Of a stretch of DNA of 49,677 bases, positions 29,798 through 37,987 are shown piece after piece. The first letter of the stretch is position 1, and every line of letters starts with the position of its first letter. Source of the stretch: Zoogloeaceae bacterium (lineage in GTDB: Bacteria > Pseudomonadota > Gammaproteobacteria > Burkholderiales > Rhodocyclaceae); the NCBI GenBank assembly GCA_031273565.1, contig JAISRR010000160.1:1-49677 (forward strand), written 5' to 3'. Position numbers and translations under genes: made by a program. The notes under the pieces were generated by a model, which saw nothing but the letters and a program-made list of their open reading frames with translations, ran no database searches and was not told the DNA's origin.

Positions 29798-31657
29798 TCA
29801 GGCCTTATTTTCTCCTTGAGTCAGCTTATCCCTCTGCTGCCACGCCTGCATCTCAAGGTGACGCGACCAGTAGTTTTGCAAGACCATCTGGAACAGCTGT
29901 TCATTTTCCAGACCCGCGAGACTGATGTTGACTTTTTTGTGCGTTAGCACGCCCTTTTCATTCAGCGTCACTTGCAGATAGTCGCTACGGAAATTTGGAC
30001 ACTGAAAACTCAGTGCCTTGATGGCGTCGAGAGCAATGCGTTCGCCGTCCGGCGTAACGATGGCTTCGCAGTTGATTTCGATGGCGCCTTTTCGGGTGGC
30101 GAACTGCTCTGGCGGAAAGTATTTCAGCACCAGTTCGCGCTCGTTTGCCCTGGTCGGGTCGTAGCGATGCGCCAGACTTATTTCGTGCGCGTAGGCGAAT
30201 TCTTTTTCATAGCCCGCCCAGAGCCGCGCTTCCACTGCTTCGGCATCCTGTATTTCTTCCGCCCAGGTCGCCGTCGGCACGGTGGTGACCAGTTGAGCAA
30301 AGTTTTCCGGCGGAATCACGCAGTTCACGCCGCGCATCCGTTCATCGAGTGGCGGGTGACTGTCGAAGGGATGCGGAATATGCGCGTTCGTCATGGCCTC
30401 CGTGAAGGCGGATGAGGCTGCCCAGGGATGCAAGCCTTGTGCGACGCGGGCGGCGATGCCCACGTTTTCATCCAGTTTGTCGTGCTGCCCGAACAATTCC
30501 GACTCCGTATGGGCGCGATAGGTGGCGTAAGCGCCAATCCTGACCAGCGAATGGGCGATGGCTTCTGCCGACACCAGTTTCGCCGCCGTGCGGTCCGCCC
30601 GGTGCTCGCGCGTCCGGCTGTCGCGCGCCAGCGCCAGTTCAAAAATCAGGCGGTAAAAATCCATGAAGGGCCAGACCAGCCAGGCAATGCCCGCTTCCCG
30701 GATGTTGTTGACATAGAGGTCATACTGCATCAACTGCGCTCCCAGTTGGGCGCTATCCCGCGTATCGCCACCCGCGAAGTGCGCCAGTTCATGCGCCAGT
30801 ACCGCGTCGGCTTCGGTGGTTTCCAGTTGCCGCAACAGCGGAATGCTGACAAAGAGCTTGCGCCCTTCCAGCCGTTGTCCCTGCACGCTCAAGGGGGCTT
30901 CGGTGACAAAAAAATTGGTGTCGATCCCCGCAATCAGGTAGCGCGGCGGCGCAGTCTGCAATTCTTCCGCCATCTGCCGGATGCGGTTCCACAAGCGCGG
31001 TGCGGCGGCCTCGTCAATCAATTCGCCTTCGATGGCGTCATCCCATGCGGGTTTCGTGAAAATCGCGCGCACAATCAGGAAAATACCGACCAGTACGAGC
31101 AGCGCCACAATCAGAATCAGTTTGGGGATGTACAGATGCCAGAAAAACGCCGTCAGCCAGAACGACAGCCAGACGCCTAAAGCCCCCTGAATAATGACGG
31201 TCGCCGCGCCCACATACATCATCAACTGTCGCCCGACGATAAAGCTGCTCAGGCGCAGCCGACGATTGACAAACGCGAGCCAGCCCAGCAAGGCAATCAC
31301 CAGCAGAAACACCGCACCGCCGATCAGCGACCACAACGCCAGAATATGCGCCCGATAAAATTGCCAGGTGCTGCCGAAACGCGGACAGAGCTGAGTCCGC
31401 AATTCTCCGAATTTATCCGGCAACGCGCAGATGTCGGGGAGTTTATTAATCGCCGCGATCTCGCCATCGGGGTGCTGCGGCAGCACGCCACCCGCTTCTT
31501 CCACATGCAGGGAAAGCCGTTCGCCTTCAGCGTCCAGGGCATGTTGGGAAAACCAGAACGTCAGCGCCGGGATAACAAACAACGCCAGCAGCATGAGCGC
31601 GCCGTTTTTCAGGAAAATCCGGCGCATGGAAGGTAGAGCGGAAGCATCTGTCGTCAT
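29798..31657 (-). CDS. M48-family membrane zinc metallopeptidase
   Basis: 619 aa integral membrane protease. Hydrophobic segments lie at about 18-38, 106-130, 141-172 and 176-200. The catalytic domain follows, with the zinc motif HELAH (289-293) and a downstream EHRADRTAAKLV segment that probably supplies the third ligand. HPFDSHPPLDERM is also typical of M48 proteins. The C-terminal 150 residues form an additional domain I do not recognise. HtpX-like quality control of membrane proteins is a possible role but not shown. It is divergent from a small exported protein. Confidence 0.88.
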   Translation of the reverse strand: MTTDASALPSMRRIFLKNGALMLLALFVIPALTFWFSQHALDAEGERLSLHVEEAGGVLPQHPDGEIAAINKLPDICALPDKFGELRTQLCPRFGSTWQFYRAHILALWSLIGGAVFLLVIALLGWLAFVNRRLRLSSFIVGRQLMMYVGAATVIIQGALGVWLSFWLTAFFWHLYIPKLILIVALLVLVGIFLIVRAIFTKPAWDDAIEGELIDEAAAPRLWNRIRQMAEELQTAPPRYLIAGIDTNFFVTEAPLSVQGQRLEGRKLFVSIPLLRQLETTEADAVLAHELAHFAGGDTRDSAQLGAQLMQYDLYVNNIREAGIAWLVWPFMDFYRLIFELALARDSRTREHRADRTAAKLVSAEAIAHSLVRIGAYATYRAHTESELFGQHDKLDENVGIAARVAQGLHPWAASSAFTEAMTNAHIPHPFDSHPPLDERMRGVNCVIPPENFAQLVTTVPTATWAEEIQDAEAVEARLWAGYEKEFAYAHEISLAHRYDPTRANERELVLKYFPPEQFATRKGAIEINCEAIVTPDGERIALDAIKALSFQCPNFRSDYLQVTLNEKGVLTHKKVNISLAGLENEQLFQMVLQNYWSRHLEMQAWQQRDKLTQGENKA

Positions 31658-31793
31658 GATTCGTCAGCACGCGAGTTGGAATAGCGGTGAATCATAAATG
31701 GATTCCGCATCGCCTGGTTCAGGCGGGCTGCTTTTTTCCATGCCTTATGGCATAGTAGCGCCACTTCCATACACCATCTTTTGCGAGGCTCAG

Positions 31794-32234
31794 ATGAAGA
31801 AACTTTTGTTTTTGCCGCTGTTGGCGCTGCTGCTGGTCTTTTCCGCCAGCGCACACGCGGCGCGCTGGAAAATCGGCACCGATGAACGCATCGACTTCAT
31901 CGCCACTACCGGGCTGCAAACCGAAGATGGCAAGCCCATGTCGCTCGGTCACATGGTGTCAACGGAATATTTTTTCGTCCCCTACTCCATCAAGGGCGAA
32001 CTGGTGCTCACCGCCAGGGGTGAAGACAATACCTATTACCCGCTGCCGGAAGGGGAGGAACTGGCGAAATTCCAGCAGGATGGCGATCTGCCCGACCCCT
32101 TGCCACAACCGGAATTGAGCATCTTCGACCAGCTATTCGGGCATCTGCTGTGGATGGTGATTCCGATTTTTGTGCTCGCCGCGTTTTTGCGCAAATTCTT
32201 TGCGAAGAAGGAAAAACAGCCGGAAGCCGCCTGA
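31794..32234 (+). CDS. Small exported membrane-anchored protein, unknown function
   Basis: 146 aa, not recognised. GAGG lies 5 nt before the ATG at 31794. A clear signal peptide (MKKLLFLPLLALLLVFSASAHA, cleavage about residue 22) is followed by about 80 mostly polar residues (ARWKIGTDERIDFIATTG...), then a C-terminal hydrophobic helix (about 113-132) and a basic tail (FLRKFFAKKEKQ). The topology is therefore periplasmic domain plus C-terminal anchor. It diverges from the M48 peptidase gene with 136 bp between starts, which hints at a link but does not prove one. Confidence 0.8.
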   Translation: MKKLLFLPLLALLLVFSASAHAARWKIGTDERIDFIATTGLQTEDGKPMSLGHMVSTEYFFVPYSIKGELVLTARGEDNTYYPLPEGEELAKFQQDGDLPDPLPQPELSIFDQLFGHLLWMVIPIFVLAAFLRKFFAKKEKQPEAA

Positions 32235-32258
32235 CGGCTCAACGCAGTCTGGCTCAAT

Positions 32259-32285
32259 GTCGGGGACGCGCTCTGCGTGCCCGAC
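32259..32285. terminator. Hairpin between convergent genes, no T-run
   Basis: GTCGGG pairs with CCCGAC, followed after one mismatch by ACGC with GCGT around a 5 nt loop (10 pairs). It sits exactly between the plus-strand small protein gene and the recG stop codon. With no T-run on either side it is at most a pause or 3'-end stabilising structure. Confidence 0.3.
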
Positions 32286-34355
32286 TTACGCCTTCAACAA
32301 TTCTTCCCGCCCGCCCAGCCAGCGTTCCCGATGCAAGTCGGCCTGTTCCGGTGTCTGGATCAGCAGGGTTTCAGCAAGGGTGCGGGCGGTTTCCACGAGG
32401 TCGACGTCGAGTTCCAAATCGGCGTAGCGCAGCAGGGGCATGCCGCTCTGGCGGCTGCCGATGAATTCGCCGGGGCCGCGCAGGTGCAGGTCTTGCCGCG
32501 CGATTTCAAACCCGTCGGTCTGCTCGAAAATGATTTTCAGGCGCGCGCGCGCCAGTTGCGATAGCGGGTCGGCATAGAGCAGGATGCAGGCGCTTTCGTG
32601 CGCGCCGCGTCCGACGCGCCCGCGCAACTGGTGCAGTTGGGAAAGGCCGAAGCGTTCGGCGTGTTCAATCACCATCAGGCTGGCGTTGGGCACGTCCACG
32701 CCGACTTCGATGACGGTGGTGGCCACCAGCAAATCCAGTTCTCCGGCGACAAAAGCCGCCATCACCGCCTGTTTTTCGGCGCTCTTCAGACGACCATGCA
32801 CGAGGCCGATGTTGAGATCGGGCAGGGCATCCGTCAGCCAGGCGTGCGTTTCCAGCGCGGTCTGCAATTGCAGGGTTTCGGATTCTTCGATCAGCGGGCA
32901 CACCCAATACACCTGCCGCCCCGCCGCCACTCTTTTACGCACATAGGCCATCACTTCATCGCGCCGCCCGTCACGCGCCAGACGGGTGCGAATGGGGGTG
33001 CGACCCGGCGGCAGTTCGTCCAGTTCGGAAACGTCGAGGTCGGCGCAATAGCTCATCGCCAGCGTGCGCGGAATCGGCGTGGCGGACATCATCAGTTGAT
33101 GCGGCGCGCCCCCTTTCTGCCGCAGGGCGAGGCGTTGTTGCACGCCGAAGCGGTGCTGTTCGTCGATGATGACCAGCCCCAGACGTTCGTAATTGACGCC
33201 TTCCTGAATCAGGGCGTGCGTGCCGACGACCAGTCCCGCCGTGCGCGCCGCCGCCTGCTGCGCCTGCTTCTGTTTGCCTTTCTGGCTGCCGGTCAGCCAC
33301 GCGATTTCTATCTCCAGCGTGGAAAACCATTCGGCCAGTTTCAGATAGTGCTGTTCGGCGAGAATCTCCGTAGGGGCCATGAAAGCGACCTGCCAGCCCG
33401 CTTCGATGACCTGACAGGCGACCAGCGCCGCGACCAGCGTCTTGCCCGCGCCGACATCGCCCTGCAACAGGCGTTGCATGGGATAGGGTTGCGCCAGATC
33501 AGCGCCAATCTCGGCCACGGCGCGGACTTGCGCGGCGGTGAGCGCGAAGGGCAGGCGGGCGATGAGCTTTTCGGCGAGCCTGCCTGCGGCAGGCAGCCGG
33601 GGCGCGCCGATTCCGCGCCGCGCCCGGTAAGCCTGGCGCAGGGAAATCTGTTGCGCCAGCAGTTCGTCGAGTTTGACCCGTCGCCAGGCCGGATGACGGC
33701 GCGTAGACAACGCCTCCAGAATTTCGGCATCCGCGCCAGCGGGCGGGCGGTGCAGCAAATGAATCGCCGCCTGCAAGGTCGGCAGGCGCAGGCGGGCAAG
33801 GGTGTCCGCGTCCAGCGTTTCCGCGAGCGGCGGCCCGGCCAGCGCGCCCGCGATGAGTTTGCTCAGCGCGGACTGGGCAAGACCGGCGGTGGTGGGGTAA
33901 ACCGGCGTCAGCGCCTCCGGCAGGGGCGTATCCGGCAACACGACGCGACAACGCGGATGCACCATTTCCGGCCCGAAAAATCCCTGCCGGATTTCACCCA
34001 CGCAGCGCACCCGGTTGCCGGGCGAGAGGGTGGCCTGCAGGTTGGGATAAAAATGAATGAAGCGCAGGGTCAGCGCGCCGGAAGCGTCGGCGAGTTGCGC
34101 GACCAGTTGGCGGCGGGGACGCAACTGAATCCGGCAATCGCTGATGTCGCCTTCGACCTGCACGCTGCCCGCGCTCTGGCGGATGGCCTCGTCGATGGGC
34201 GTCAGCCGGGTTTCATCCTCGTAACGCAGGGGCAGATGCAGCAATAAATCTTCCCGCCGCGTCAGGTGCAGGCGTTTGAGTTTTTCCCGCAGATTCGAGG
34301 ATGTTTTACGCGCGGTCTTCTTGTCGCTGCCCACTTTGTCGCCGTGCGCCAGCAC
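32286..34355 (-). CDS. recG: ATP-dependent DNA helicase RecG
   Basis: Branch-migrating helicase that remodels stalled forks and Holliday junctions. It is 689 aa. An N-terminal wedge/OB domain (VQVEGDISDCRIQLRPRRQLVAQL) is followed by SF2 helicase motifs: Walker A GDVGAGKT, motif II DEQHRFG, SATPIPRTLA and the C-terminal motif VIEHAERFGLSQLHQLRGRVGRG. It starts with GTG at 34355, one base after the ridA stop, with GGAG 4 nt upstream inside the ridA end. It is probably co-transcribed with ridA. Confidence 0.96.
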   Translation of the reverse strand: MLAHGDKVGSDKKTARKTSSNLREKLKRLHLTRREDLLLHLPLRYEDETRLTPIDEAIRQSAGSVQVEGDISDCRIQLRPRRQLVAQLADASGALTLRFIHFYPNLQATLSPGNRVRCVGEIRQGFFGPEMVHPRCRVVLPDTPLPEALTPVYPTTAGLAQSALSKLIAGALAGPPLAETLDADTLARLRLPTLQAAIHLLHRPPAGADAEILEALSTRRHPAWRRVKLDELLAQQISLRQAYRARRGIGAPRLPAAGRLAEKLIARLPFALTAAQVRAVAEIGADLAQPYPMQRLLQGDVGAGKTLVAALVACQVIEAGWQVAFMAPTEILAEQHYLKLAEWFSTLEIEIAWLTGSQKGKQKQAQQAAARTAGLVVGTHALIQEGVNYERLGLVIIDEQHRFGVQQRLALRQKGGAPHQLMMSATPIPRTLAMSYCADLDVSELDELPPGRTPIRTRLARDGRRDEVMAYVRKRVAAGRQVYWVCPLIEESETLQLQTALETHAWLTDALPDLNIGLVHGRLKSAEKQAVMAAFVAGELDLLVATTVIEVGVDVPNASLMVIEHAERFGLSQLHQLRGRVGRGAHESACILLYADPLSQLARARLKIIFEQTDGFEIARQDLHLRGPGEFIGSRQSGMPLLRYADLELDVDLVETARTLAETLLIQTPEQADLHRERWLGGREELLKA

Positions 34356-34760
34356 TTATCTCCGTGCGCCAACGCCGAGGGACAAAATGGCGTCGGCTTC
34401 CACCAGCGCGCCCTTGGGCAGTTCCTTGACCCCCACGGCGGCGCGCGCCGGGTAGGGCGCGTTGAAATAGCGGCTCATGGTTTCGTTCACCTTGGCGAAA
34501 TGGGCAAGATCCGTCAGGTAGACATTGAGTTTGACCACATCGGCAAGCGAGCCGCCCGCAGCGTCGGCGATGACTTTCAGGTTTTCAAAGACCTGGGTGA
34601 TTTGCGCGTCGATCCCCGCAACCAGCGTTTGGTTGGCGGGATTCAGGCCGATCTGACCAGAGATGTAGACTGTGGCGTCCGCGTCGTTGACCCTGACGGC
34701 CTGGGAATAGGTGCCGATGGCGGCAGGCGCTTTGTCGGTGGCGATGATGATTTTTTTCAT
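34356..34760 (-). CDS. ridA: RidA-family enamine/imine deaminase
   Basis: Hydrolyses reactive 2-aminoacrylate-type enamines released by PLP enzymes. It is 134 aa, one YjgF/YER057c/UK114 domain. Key features are [10 protein letters not shown] near the N-terminus, [24 protein letters not shown], and the active-site Arg in [24 protein letters not shown]. It is directly upstream of recG on the same strand. Confidence 0.95.
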   Translation of the reverse strand: MKKIIIATDKAPAAIGTYSQAVRVNDADATVYISGQIGLNPANQTLVAGIDAQITQVFENLKVIADAAGGSLADVVKLNVYLTDLAHFAKVNETMSRYFNAPYPARAAVGVKELPKGALVEADAILSLGVGARR

Positions 34761-34787
34761 GATGCGTATCTCGTTGAGAAAGGAAAA

Positions 34788-35594
34788 TCAGTTTTTGCCG
34801 GGCGGCGGCACGAGGATGCCTTCAATGCCCAGTTCGCGCATTTTGGCGCGCGCGCTTTCAGCTTCGGCCTGCGTGGCGAAGGGGCCGACCTGGACACGGG
34901 TTTCCAGCGTGGCCGGAATACCGTTCTGTTTGAGTTTTTTACGCAGGGCTTCGGCGCGCTGCGTATTGACGAACACGCCTGCCTGAACGAGAAAACCCGA
35001 TACCCTGATGGACGGCGCAGGGGGGGGCGAAGTAACGGATGGCGGCGCGGCGGGGGGTCTAACCGATTCGGGCGGCAGGGTGATTTCCGGCGGCGCGGTG
35101 AATTCCGGCACGACAGGGCGCGCAACGGGGGGCGTGACTTGTTGCGGCGGAATTTGTCGCGCGGGCGGCGGCGTGACCTGCCGCACCGTCGCCGTCGGCG
35201 CTTTTGACGCGGTCGCGCCCGGCGCGGAGGTTACGGGCACGACCGGCACGGACGGGGGGGCGGGCGGCAAGCTGGGGACGGCCTCGATTCTGGGCGGCGC
35301 GGGCAATTCCGATGGCGCTTGCTCGCCGCCTGCTTCCGGCGGCGCGGCGGGTTCATCCGGCAACACTTCCGGCGGCGTGATGGGCTGCGTGACCGGACGC
35401 TTTGGCTGCACCGGCACCGGCTCGGTAAACTGCGGCGTTTCCGTTGTCTCGGCGGGACGGGAGAGATAATCAAAAAACCACAACAGGGCGAGCAGCATCG
35501 CCACCGTGCCCGCCGCCAGCATCAGGCGATGAACGATCTTGCTGCGTTGTTCCGCATCGACATCCGCATCGGCGGGAGAATTTTCCGTGCTCAT
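34788..35594 (-). CDS. SPOR-domain membrane protein with Pro-rich linker
   Basis: 268 aa. A short cytoplasmic N-terminus is followed by one membrane helix (about residues 25-44, LMLAAGTVAMLLALLWFFDYL), a very Pro-rich periplasmic linker (about 50-185) and a C-terminal SPOR domain (about 190-265: FLVQAGVFVNTQRAEALRKKL ... VQVGPFATQAEAESARAKMRELG). SPOR domains bind denuded glycan at the septum, so a cell-division or envelope role is inferred. I chose ATG 35594, which overlaps the stop of the DUF2802 gene by 4 nt. A longer frame from 35657 is unlikely. Confidence 0.9.
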   Translation of the reverse strand: MSTENSPADADVDAEQRSKIVHRLMLAAGTVAMLLALLWFFDYLSRPAETTETPQFTEPVPVQPKRPVTQPITPPEVLPDEPAAPPEAGGEQAPSELPAPPRIEAVPSLPPAPPSVPVVPVTSAPGATASKAPTATVRQVTPPPARQIPPQQVTPPVARPVVPEFTAPPEITLPPESVRPPAAPPSVTSPPPAPSIRVSGFLVQAGVFVNTQRAEALRKKLKQNGIPATLETRVQVGPFATQAEAESARAKMRELGIEGILVPPPGKN

Positions 35595-36229
35595 GCTCTG
35601 TCCTTGTTTTTCACCAGGGCAACCACCAGTTCCGCTTCCGCGCGGGAAATGCCGCAACGTTCGGCAATGGTGATCGCGTCATGCCCCAACATTGCCATCT
35701 GCATGGCATCGCTGTAAAGCGGTGAGGCGTTTTGCGCCGTGTGCAGATTTTGCACCTCCTGCTCAAAAGCGTCATGCAGCGCCTGCATGTCGCTGCGCAG
35801 GGCGGCGAAAGCGCCGCGCAGGGCGTCCATTTCGTCACGCAACTGTCCGACTTCCCGCTCCACCCCCGCCATGATCGCCTGCCGGGCAAAATCCTGGCGG
35901 GCGGCGGCATCCGCATCCGTGTCAACCGGGGAGGCGGCGGGCGTCGCCGCCGCAGAGGACGGGAAAGGATTGTGGCGATGGGGGCGGGTACGGGGGTGGG
36001 GGTAGGTGAGCAACACCTCCTCGTCGTCGTCGTCCTGCGGTTCCTGCGCCATCGGGGTCTCCGAAAAAAGGGAAGGTTCACTCAGGCTGACGCGCGGTTC
36101 ATCGCGCCGCAGAGAGGGCGACGGTGACGGGCGACCGATGCGGCGCATGCGCCAGATCAGCCAGAGCATATAAAGGACAATCAGCAGGATCAGGGTAAGC
36201 AGAATTTCCCGCCAGCCCAGAAGATTCAT
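35591..36229 (-). CDS. DUF2802-domain membrane-anchored protein
   Basis: 212 aa. An N-terminal membrane helix (about 8-27, ILLTLILLIVLYMLWLIWRM) is followed by a polar, acidic, low-complexity linker (about 30-110, with DDDDEE and His-rich patches), a coiled coil (about 118-165, VGQLRDEMDALRGAFAALRSDM) and the C-terminal DUF2802 helix-turn-helix-like segment (YSDAMQMAMLGHDAITIAERCGISRAEAELVVAL). Molecular function is unknown. Translational coupling to the SPOR protein gene suggests they act together at the envelope. Confidence 0.88.
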   Translation of the reverse strand: MNLLGWREILLTLILLIVLYMLWLIWRMRRIGRPSPSPSLRRDEPRVSLSEPSLFSETPMAQEPQDDDDEEVLLTYPHPRTRPHRHNPFPSSAAATPAASPVDTDADAAARQDFARQAIMAGVEREVGQLRDEMDALRGAFAALRSDMQALHDAFEQEVQNLHTAQNASPLYSDAMQMAMLGHDAITIAERCGISRAEAELVVALVKNKDRA

Positions 36230-36242
36230 CGTGTCGCCTTAT

Positions 36243-36263
36243 CGTTTCCGGTTTCCGATTCCC
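36243..36263. repeat. 7-bp-period repeat upstream of the DUF2802 gene
   Basis: Three heptamers: CGTTTCC, GGTTTCC, GATTCCC, followed by CGTCAGG and AATCAGA. The sequence sits in the 45 bp gap between the fadL-type gene and the DUF2802 gene. Confidence 0.45.
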
Positions 36264-36274
36264 ACCGTCAGGAA

Positions 36275-37423
36275 TCAGAACCCCTGAGTGTATTGCACCC
36301 CGATGATGTGCCCGCTGGCGTCGTAATCGCCCCGCAGACGCACGCCGCTCCCCAGGGATTCGTTCAGGCGCGGCGTCTTGACCCACTGGTAGGCGTAGCC
36401 GAAATCCAGCGCGGAATATTTGCTGAAGCGATATTGCCCGCCCAGAGAGAACCAGATGCGATGCGCGTCGGGCAGCAACGCGGTGCGATCCGATAAGCGC
36501 ACGGGCGAGCGGTCATAGGCGAGGCCGAATTTCGATTTCCAGCGTTCGTTGTAGGTATAAGCCGCGCCCCAGGAGAGCCGCCAGCTATCGTGATCGTAGT
36601 CATCCAGGCGCTTCCAGTGCACGTAGGAGATGTCGCCCATCGCTTCCCACTTGTCGGAAACCTGCTGCCAGACGGAAAGCGAAAACCTGCCCGGCGTCTT
36701 GAAACGCCCGCTCCCGTCAACGCCGGGGAAGGCGGTCAGCGCGGACGGACGGGCATCCAGCCTGAACTTCATCCCGGAACGATAGGCCACGCCCACGCGC
36801 ATGTCGGGCGAAAGCGTAAACAGCGCGCCCGCGTTCCAGCCCCAGTCGCTGTCCGAGTCGGAGTCGCTGGTGCTGGCCAGTGAGGTTTTCAGCTTGAGCG
36901 TCTGGTAATCGAGGCCGAAGCCCAGAGAAATTTTGTCGGAGAGGCGATAGGCAATGGCGGGGTTGATGTTGAGGCTGGAAATGCGCGCCTCAATGCCTGC
37001 GTCCCGACCCAGCCAGTCGTTGTCGTAGTCCAGATCCAGACTGTAGGGCGAGGAAATGCCCAGCCCGAATGACAGATCGGGATTCACCGCCCAGGAAAAA
37101 TAAGCGTTGGGCAGGCTGCGCCATTGTCCGGCCTGACCGCCATCGCCGCCCGCAAGACCGATGCTGCCATCATTATCGAATTCGTAACGCTGGAGCGCCC
37201 CGACCAATCCCAGAGAAATCTGCGCTCCCGGAAGCTGTACAAGACCGGCGGGATTGTAATAAACCGTGCTGGCGTTATCGGCCACCGCCGCCGCGCCCGC
37301 GTAAGCGACGCCCAGACCGCTGGCGTTTTGTTCGACCGACTGAAAGCCATCCGCGCTGACAGGCATGGCGAAAACAGCGGCGACGACAGCGGCAAGCGGC
37401 AGAATGGAGATGGATTTTTTCAT
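36275..37423 (-). CDS. FadL/TodX-family outer membrane transporter
   Basis: Outer membrane beta-barrel for uptake of hydrophobic compounds such as long-chain fatty acids. It is 382 aa from the ATG at 37423, with a signal peptide (about residues 1-24, ...AMPVSA) followed by the N-terminal hatch typical of the family (DGFQSVEQNASGLGVAYAGAAAVADNASTVYYNPAGL). The barrel ends with a C-terminal Phe (VQYTQGF), the usual BAM signal. A TTG four codons upstream is less likely. The thioesterase gene lies just upstream on the same strand, which fits fatty acid or aromatic uptake. Confidence 0.92.
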   Translation of the reverse strand: MKKSISILPLAAVVAAVFAMPVSADGFQSVEQNASGLGVAYAGAAAVADNASTVYYNPAGLVQLPGAQISLGLVGALQRYEFDNDGSIGLAGGDGGQAGQWRSLPNAYFSWAVNPDLSFGLGISSPYSLDLDYDNDWLGRDAGIEARISSLNINPAIAYRLSDKISLGFGLDYQTLKLKTSLASTSDSDSDSDWGWNAGALFTLSPDMRVGVAYRSGMKFRLDARPSALTAFPGVDGSGRFKTPGRFSLSVWQQVSDKWEAMGDISYVHWKRLDDYDHDSWRLSWGAAYTYNERWKSKFGLAYDRSPVRLSDRTALLPDAHRIWFSLGGQYRFSKYSALDFGYAYQWVKTPRLNESLGSGVRLRGDYDASGHIIGVQYTQGF

Positions 37424-37458
37424 GTTGTTTGGCAAACAAAGGCAAAGATCATGAGATT

Positions 37459-37860
37459 TTACGCACTTTTCCGGGGCAAGTCGCGTTTCCGGCCTGCATC
37501 GTCAAGCGCCACATAAGTCAGTGTTGCTTCCGTTACCTTGACCGTGACCGGATTCTGCGGATGTCGTTCGGCGAAAACCTGCACCGCCACGGTCACGGAA
37601 GTCTTGCCGACCCGGATTATTTCAGCATAAAAACTCACCACGTCGCCGGAAGAAACCGGTTGTTGAAAATAAAAGGAATTGACCGCCACCGTCGCCATGC
37701 GTCCGCGGGCGTAACGCATGGCCTCGATGCCCCCCGCGATGTCGACCTGGGACATGATCCAGCCGCCGAAAATGTCGCCAAACATGTTTTCGTCGCCCGG
37801 CATGGGCACCAGACGCACAACGGGCTGTTTTTGAGGGAGTTGTACGGGTTCGTCAATCAT
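37459..37860 (-). CDS. YciA-type acyl-CoA thioesterase
   Basis: 133 aa hotdog-fold hydrolase of the YciA/BACH group that cleaves acyl-CoA thioesters. It has the motif PGDENMFGDIFGGWIMSQVDIAGGIEA (about residues 21-47) with the catalytic Asp, and the CoA-binding strand VAVNSFYFQQPVSSGD. It is followed by the fadL-type gene after 35 nt and is divergent from the Atm1-like exporter. Confidence 0.92.
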   Translation of the reverse strand: MIDEPVQLPQKQPVVRLVPMPGDENMFGDIFGGWIMSQVDIAGGIEAMRYARGRMATVAVNSFYFQQPVSSGDVVSFYAEIIRVGKTSVTVAVQVFAERHPQNPVTVKVTEATLTYVALDDAGRKRDLPRKSA

Positions 37861-37947
37861 GGTTGTTCTCCTGGGGGATTGGGAATTCAGTCGGATTACT
37901 GCTGGGTTTTTGTTGAATGGTCGGCATATCGGGTTGCCGGTTCGTTA

Positions 37948-37977
37948 CGTATACTGTTCTCTGGTGCGCGCTGTCAA
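37948..37977 (-). promoter_or_regulatory. Candidate promoter for thioesterase-fadL unit
   Basis: A perfect TTGACA (37972-37977) and TATACG (37948-37953), 18 bp apart on the minus strand. The -10 region GTATAC is palindromic and overlaps the -10 box of the opposite promoter, so the two may compete. Confidence 0.55.
37950..37955 (+). promoter_or_regulatory. Candidate -10 box for the Atm1-like gene
   Basis: TATACT, 5 of 6 to consensus, 32 bp before the ATG; the -35 region is weak. It shares bases with the minus-strand -10 box. Confidence 0.35.
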
Positions 37978-37987
37978 TGGATGTTCA

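Noticed and set aside
32598-34247. A 549-codon open frame antisense to recG
   Set aside because: It mirrors the recG coding frame in GC-rich DNA, has a composition biased to Arg, Gln and His, and matches no family. recG is clearly the real gene.
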